Shown here: positions 60,152 through 64,000 of the stretch, one piece after another
Layout of the letters: every line of letters starts with the position of its first letter
Numbering within the stretch: position 1 is the first letter of the stretch
Assembly (NCBI RefSeq): GCF_012317585.1
Contig: NZ_CP042909.1
Coordinates: 248,001 to 312,000 of the forward strand
DNA length: 64,000 bases
Source of the DNA: Thermosulfurimonas marina
GTDB lineage: Bacteria; Desulfobacterota; Thermodesulfobacteria; Thermodesulfobacteriales; Thermodesulfobacteriaceae
Reading direction: 5' to 3'
The notes under the pieces: generated by a model
What the model was told of the DNA's origin: nothing
Databases searched by the model: none
What the model saw: only the letters and a program-made list of their open reading frames with translations
Made by a program: the position numbers and the translations under genes

Positions 60152-61598
60152 AAAGGACTACCCCCACCCGGCGAGGGTCACCCGTCGCTGAAAGATCGTC
60201 AGCCACCAGGTGCACCCCGCCGAAAAAGAGATTGCGCTCTGACCAAAGTTTAATCGGAGAGATCTCCTCCGGGAAAGGCCCCAGACCGGGTTCGGCGTGA
60301 TAGAGGCCCTCTTCGTAGTGAAGACGAGGGGCGGAGACGGCCTCCGCGGGGGAGAGCCCCAGAAAGGCCAGATTTACCGCCACCTGAAGGAGGGCCGAAC
60401 GAATGCGCTTGCTTCCCCCGGAGCCAAAGACATAACGGCGCCCGCGGGAAAAGAGAAGACTGGGGGCCATCATGGAGGGAATACGACGGCCCGGAGGATA
60501 GGAGAAAAACCCGCGGGGGTGGAGATCTTCCTCCCCCAGAATGTTATTCAGCATGAGGCCGGTCTCGGGAAAGACCAATCCGGCCCCCTCTCCGAAGGTA
60601 AGGGTGATCCCGCAAAGGTTCCCCTCGTTATCGGCCACACTCAGGTGGGTGGTCCCTGCGGTGGACCCCACCAGGGTATAGATCTTTTCCGGGTGCTCCA
60701 GAAGGATATTGCGCCACTCTGCCTGGGCCTTAAGGGCCCGGGAAAGGGCCTGAAGATGGCCGAAAGAGCCCAAAGGGCCTCCCTCAAAGGCTTCCTCAAA
60801 GACCTTAAGCCCCAGGGTCACCAAAGACCCCCCGAAAGAGGGAGGGGGGCCGGTAAAAAGGTGCCCCCGGGAGAAGGCATACTTCAAAGGCCGCCGGCGA
60901 TAGACGTGATAAAAGGCCAAATCCTCCAGGGTAAGGAGCCCTCCCCGGGCCTTAAGAAACTCTACCAGGCGCCGGGCCAATTCTCCCCGATAGAGGCTTT
61001 CCACCTTTTGGGGGTAAGCCTCCAAAAAGTCGGCCAGAAGCGGATTCCGAAGACGCACTCCCGGCTCCGGAGGCCCGCCCTCAGGGTAAAACATCTCCCG
61101 GGCCAGGGGATCCCGGATAAAGATGGGCGCGAGGATCCGAAAACAGGCCGCCTGGAGCTCGTCCACCACAAAACCCTCCCGGGCCAGCCGCACCGCCGGG
61201 GCTACCACCTCCTCCCAGGGGAGCCTTCCCAGATCCTCCTTGAGGACCTTTAATCCCAGAGGGGTCCCCGGGACCGCCACCGAGGCCGCCCCTACAAAAA
61301 AGTCCTGACTGGAGGAGGTAAAGTGGAGGGTCACCCGGTGAAAATCTAAAGAATTCGGGATTCCGGAGCCCCCAAGGCCGGGACTATTTACAAAAAAGTC
61401 GTAGATGGTGGTCCGGGCCAGGAGTCCCTGGTGGGCCAGGGCGTATCCCCCTCCGGCCAGCCCCGTAAGCCCGCATTCGGCCACGGCCGCGGCTAGGGCC
61501 GCCCCCACCGCGGCGTCAAAGGCGTTTCCCCCTTTAGAAAGGATCTCTACCGCGGCCCGGGCCGTCTCCCGATTTCCACAGGCCACCACCCCCTTCAC
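60144..61598 (-). CDS. ggt: gamma-glutamyltransferase/hydrolase
   Basis: This 484-residue Ntn-hydrolase has the catalytic Thr for self-cleavage in [14 protein letters not shown], with the [17 protein letters not shown] block later. No signal peptide is seen, so it is probably cytoplasmic, unlike the exported E. coli enzyme. It is also shorter than usual (about 550-580). It starts with GTG at 61598, overlapping the ybdK-like stop. Pairing with a glutamate-cysteine ligase-like gene suggests turnover of gamma-glutamyl compounds. Confidence 0.9.
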   Translation of the reverse strand: MKGVVACGNRETARAAVEILSKGGNAFDAAVGAALAAAVAECGLTGLAGGGYALAHQGLLARTTIYDFFVNSPGLGGSGIPNSLDFHRVTLHFTSSSQDFFVGAASVAVPGTPLGLKVLKEDLGRLPWEEVVAPAVRLAREGFVVDELQAACFRILAPIFIRDPLAREMFYPEGGPPEPGVRLRNPLLADFLEAYPQKVESLYRGELARRLVEFLKARGGLLTLEDLAFYHVYRRRPLKYAFSRGHLFTGPPPSFGGSLVTLGLKVFEEAFEGGPLGSFGHLQALSRALKAQAEWRNILLEHPEKIYTLVGSTAGTTHLSVADNEGNLCGITLTFGEGAGLVFPETGLMLNNILGEEDLHPRGFFSYPPGRRIPSMMAPSLLFSRGRRYVFGSGGSKRIRSALLQVAVNLAFLGLSPAEAVSAPRLHYEEGLYHAEPGLGPFPEEISPIKLWSERNLFFGGVHLVADDLSATGDPRRVGVVLYA

Positions 61599-62701
61599 GA
61601 CCAGAACCCCTCAAGGAGGCTTTCGATGACCCGGCGGAAATCCTGGGTTTCGGCGTAGAGATTGATTTGTCGGTGGGCCGAGGTCCCCTCTTCCACCACC
61701 CTTTCCAGGGCCAGCACATAAGGCCTTTCTCCGGTCTCGGCCAGGGCCCCGGCGCAGCGGAAAAGGAATTCCCGGAAAAATTCCCGGAAGGTGTTTTTAC
61801 GCCGGGTGAGGGGATCCACGAAAAAGCCCTCGAGGCCGTGACGGGCGGCCTGCCACTTGTTGTAGCGCAGGATCTCCATGGGGACCTCCGGAGGCTCCGC
61901 CTTTTCCGAAAGGACCGTGCGGGCCAGGGCTCGGGCCAGGGCGGCCACGGCCAGGATCTCCGAAAACCGGGAAGGAAGATCGCAGACCCGGAGCTCCAGG
62001 GTTCCGAAAAGGGGATGCGGCCGCACATCCCACCAGAGATCACGGGGATGGTTGATGATTCCGAGGCCCAGGAGTTCTTCCACCAGGGCCGAAAAGTCCG
62101 CATAGGAGGGAAAATCCCGCGGGTAGCCCGCTAGAGGCAGGGCCTCAAAGAGTTTGCTGCGATAGGAATAGAAGCCGGTGAACTCCCCCTCGTAGAAGGG
62201 AGAGGAGGTGGTGAGCGCCAGAAAGACCGGGGTATAGAGCCGAAACCAGCGGTAGGCCCTTAAGGCCTCCTCGGCCGAGGGCATGCCGAGATGGATATGG
62301 AGCCCCTGAGAGATGAAGCGGCGACCCACGAGCTGGAGTTCTTCCCGCAGGGACTCGTAGCGGGGATCCTCCCAGACCCTCTGTTCCGCGGCCCGGGAGA
62401 AGGGATGGAGGCTTGCGGCCAGGAGTCGATACCCCCGGACCTCGGCCATCTTAAAGAGCCGTGAGAGATTTTCGCGCAACCAGGCCTCAGCCTCGGCCAC
62501 CCCCTGGCAGACCGGGGTCACGATCTCCAGCATGGAACGGATGAATTCCGGACGGACCCACTCCGCAAGCTCCGGCACCTTCCGGGCCTCGGCCAAAAGC
62601 AGCGGCCCGCCGGGGGCCAGGGAAAGATCCTCCGCCCGCAAAACCTGGAATTCAATCTCCATTCCCAGGGTGAGGGCCGGGCTTTCGCGAAAGGCGATCA
62701 T
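61595..62701 (-). CDS. GCS2/YbdK-type carboxylate-amine ligase
   Basis: The 368-residue ATP-dependent ligase has [12 protein letters not shown], the GLHIHLGM block, [12 protein letters not shown] and [16 protein letters not shown]. The family (GCS2) includes YbdK, which has weak glutamate-cysteine ligase activity, and related gamma-glutamyl ligases. No glutathione synthetase gene is nearby, so the final product may be gamma-glutamylcysteine or another gamma-glutamyl amide. Overlaps ggt and the M20 gene by 4 nt each. Confidence 0.88.
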   Translation of the reverse strand: MIAFRESPALTLGMEIEFQVLRAEDLSLAPGGPLLLAEARKVPELAEWVRPEFIRSMLEIVTPVCQGVAEAEAWLRENLSRLFKMAEVRGYRLLAASLHPFSRAAEQRVWEDPRYESLREELQLVGRRFISQGLHIHLGMPSAEEALRAYRWFRLYTPVFLALTTSSPFYEGEFTGFYSYRSKLFEALPLAGYPRDFPSYADFSALVEELLGLGIINHPRDLWWDVRPHPLFGTLELRVCDLPSRFSEILAVAALARALARTVLSEKAEPPEVPMEILRYNKWQAARHGLEGFFVDPLTRRKNTFREFFREFLFRCAGALAETGERPYVLALERVVEEGTSAHRQINLYAETQDFRRVIESLLEGFWS

Positions 62702-63852
62702 GCCTCCTCCTCGAGATAGATTCGGGCCACCTCGGCCAGAAATCTGGCCCCGATGGGAAGCACCCTTTCGTCGAAGTCAAAGCGCGGACTGTGGGCCGGA
62801 ACGTGCTCGTGTCCCTTTTTCTGGGCCCCGAAACGCACGAAACAGCCCGGAACCTGCTGGAGATAAAAGGAAAAATCCTCGCCTCCCAGGCTGGGATGCG
62901 GCTGACGAACCAGTCCCTCCGGACCCAGGATCCGGAGGACCGCCCGACGGGCCACCTCGGCCTCCCGGGGGGTATTGACCACCGGCGGGTACCCTTCCAC
63001 GATCTCTATCTCTCCCTGGATACGAAAGAGCCCCTTCAGGGCTTCCACCTGGCGGCGCAGGCCCTCATGAAGCCTGAGGCGGATCTCGGCCTCCGTGGCC
63101 CGGATGGTCCCCTCCAACAGGGCCTCTTCGGCGATTACGTTGTGGGCGGTGCCGGCCCGGACCTTACCCACGGTGATTACCGTAGGATAGGCGGGGTGGA
63201 CCTCCCGGGAGACCAGGCTCTGGATGGCCGTAATCAGATAGGCCGCAGCCACCACCGTGTCCACCGCCTCGTGGGGCCAGGCCGCATGTCCCCCCCTTCC
63301 GTGAAGCTTGACCAAAAAGCGGTCGGTAAAGGCACAGATAAGCCCCTCGTTTACTGCAATCTCCCCCACCCGAAAGTGCCGGTCAATGTGGCCCCCAAAG
63401 ATAGCCGCTACCCCCTCAAGCACCCCGACCTCGATCATGGCCCGGGCCCCGCCCCCGATCTCCTCGGCGGGCTGGAAGATAAGCCGCACTCCGCCCCGGG
63501 ATGGAGGCCTTCGGACTAGGAGGGCCGCGGCCCCCAGGAGCATGGCCACGTGTCCATCATGTCCACAGGCATGCATGACCCCGGGCTCCACCGAGGCAAA
63601 AGGAAGGCCGGTCTCCTCGTTCAGGGGAAGGGCATCCATGTCCGCCCGCAGGGCCACCCAGGGAGGCCCGGAGCCGATTTCACAGATCACCCCGGTTCCG
63701 GCCACCCGATGGGGAGAAAGACCGAGGGCGGCGAGTTCCCTCTCAATAAAGGCCGCGGTGCGGTGCTCCTGAAAGGCCAGTTCGGGAAAGCGGTGGAGGT
63801 GGCGCCGCAGGGCCACCAGCCACCGCGCAAAATCTCTTTCCTCCGAGGTCAT
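62698..63852 (-). CDS. M20-family amidohydrolase (hippurate/N-acetyl-amino-acid type)
   Basis: This 384-residue metal-dependent hydrolase has [34 protein letters not shown] and the dimerisation domain with [22 protein letters not shown]. Members remove acyl groups from N-acyl amino acids or indole conjugates. The usual GLHV(x)P after the metal site is GGHIDRHF here, so the substrate pocket may differ. It starts 9 nt after the secretin stop. Confidence 0.9.
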   Translation of the reverse strand: MTSEERDFARWLVALRRHLHRFPELAFQEHRTAAFIERELAALGLSPHRVAGTGVICEIGSGPPWVALRADMDALPLNEETGLPFASVEPGVMHACGHDGHVAMLLGAAALLVRRPPSRGGVRLIFQPAEEIGGGARAMIEVGVLEGVAAIFGGHIDRHFRVGEIAVNEGLICAFTDRFLVKLHGRGGHAAWPHEAVDTVVAAAYLITAIQSLVSREVHPAYPTVITVGKVRAGTAHNVIAEEALLEGTIRATEAEIRLRLHEGLRRQVEALKGLFRIQGEIEIVEGYPPVVNTPREAEVARRAVLRILGPEGLVRQPHPSLGGEDFSFYLQQVPGCFVRFGAQKKGHEHVPAHSPRFDFDERVLPIGARFLAEVARIYLEEEA

Positions 63853-63861
63853 TAACCCGGA

Positions 63862-64000
63862 TTATAACCCCTCAATGTCGGCAGAGACAATCCGGGGGGT
63901 GATAAATACCATGAGTTCGTTCTTAGAGAAAGAACGTTGCCGGTTTTTGAAGAGATTTCCGGCTCCGGGAATCTTCGAAAGACCCGGCACTTTACCTTGA
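63862..64000 (-). CDS. pilQ: secretin C-terminus (PilQ/GspD type), truncated by window edge
   Basis: The last 45 residues of a secretin enter from the right edge: GKVPGLSKIPGAGNLFKNR, then SFSKNELMVFITPRIVSAD and the stop at 63864-63862. This matches the outer-membrane pore of type IV pili or type II secretion. The gene symbol is a best guess; which machine it belongs to cannot be decided. It is probably the upstream gene of the M20-ybdK-ggt-trmFO run. Confidence 0.85.
   Translation of the reverse strand, partial: QGKVPGLSKIPGAGNLFKNRQRSFSKNELMVFITPRIVSADIEGL

Overview
This 64 kb window looks like a chromosomal segment of a GC-rich, motile, Gram-negative sulfur-metabolising bacterium. The best fit is the class Thermodesulfobacteria (Thermodesulfobacteriota). 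That placement is an inference from gene content: a DsrMKJOP membrane complex followed by a DsrN-type amidase, a periplasmic CbiK cobaltochelatase, a selenocysteine-containing SelD, and a very compact genome with mostly 1-30 nt gaps or start/stop overlaps. No rRNA, tRNA, CRISPR array, prophage or complete insertion sequence was seen. Nearly all the sequence is coding; the only gene-free stretch over 300 bases (4406-4833) holds a cobalamin riboswitch and its promoter.

Layout. 1-9.3 kb: partial biotin carboxylase, MarC-family protein, OprB-like porin, cbiL and cbiK under a B12 riboswitch, ppsA behind a promoter overlapping a perfect 9-bp inverted repeat, ychF and an HNH protein. 9.2-28.3 kb: one uninterrupted minus-strand run of 24 genes, reading fliL-fliM-fliN-fliO-fliP-fliQ-fliR-flhB-flhA-flhF-flhG-fliA-cheY-fliL-like-small ORF-DUF2802-fliK-like-PK_C-like-cheY-cheB-cheR-cheA-dnaJ-like-cheW. 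It is headed by a good sigma-54 promoter match with two upstream repeats 22 bp apart. 28.4-30.7 kb: ogt, a macrodomain protein, a J-domain protein and a ferredoxin with an Asp in its first cluster motif. 30.7-37.9 kb: an RsbRD_N protein, dsrM, dsrK, dsrJ, dsrO, dsrP, a strong terminator, then dsrN and the ferredoxin from a separate promoter. 38-41.5 kb: DUF763, pyrF, nrdR and dnaJ, with a pair of 31-nt direct repeats at the nrdR/dnaJ junction. 41.6-50.1 kb: a plus-strand operon xseA-M23 peptidase-xseB-ispA-dxs-EF-G-like-mogA-selD. 50.1-64 kb: TlpA-like thioredoxin and creatininase, then miaB-DUF151-PHP-hypothetical, a TIM-barrel/aminotransferase pair, midA-tgt-yajC, and trmFO-ggt-ybdK-M20-secretin.

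How the parts fit. The dsr genes encode the membrane complex that passes electrons between the quinone pool/periplasm and cytoplasmic sulfite reduction; DsrN would amidate the sirohaem of the reductase, whose genes are not in the window. CbiK and CbiL act on the neighbouring sirohydrochlorin/corrin branch and are controlled by cobalamin. MogA and SelD are translationally coupled, suggesting shared supply of Mo- and Sec-containing enzymes. The flagellar export apparatus, the C-ring, the class-3 sigma factor and a full chemotaxis set share one transcription unit.

The most notable observations are: SelD with an in-frame UGA (Sec15); the sigma-54/enhancer architecture before fliL; a G/F-less DnaJ and a stand-alone pyruvate-kinase C-domain protein inside the chemotaxis operon; the NPEH variant of the FlhB cleavage motif; an FlhF with altered GTPase motifs; an EF-G paralogue lacking the catalytic His; the Asp-type ferredoxin beside dsrN; and several promoters placed so close to start codons that leaderless transcripts are likely. 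I did not identify a wholly new multi-gene system, but the chaperone and PK_C-like genes in the motility operon are the strongest candidates for undescribed function.
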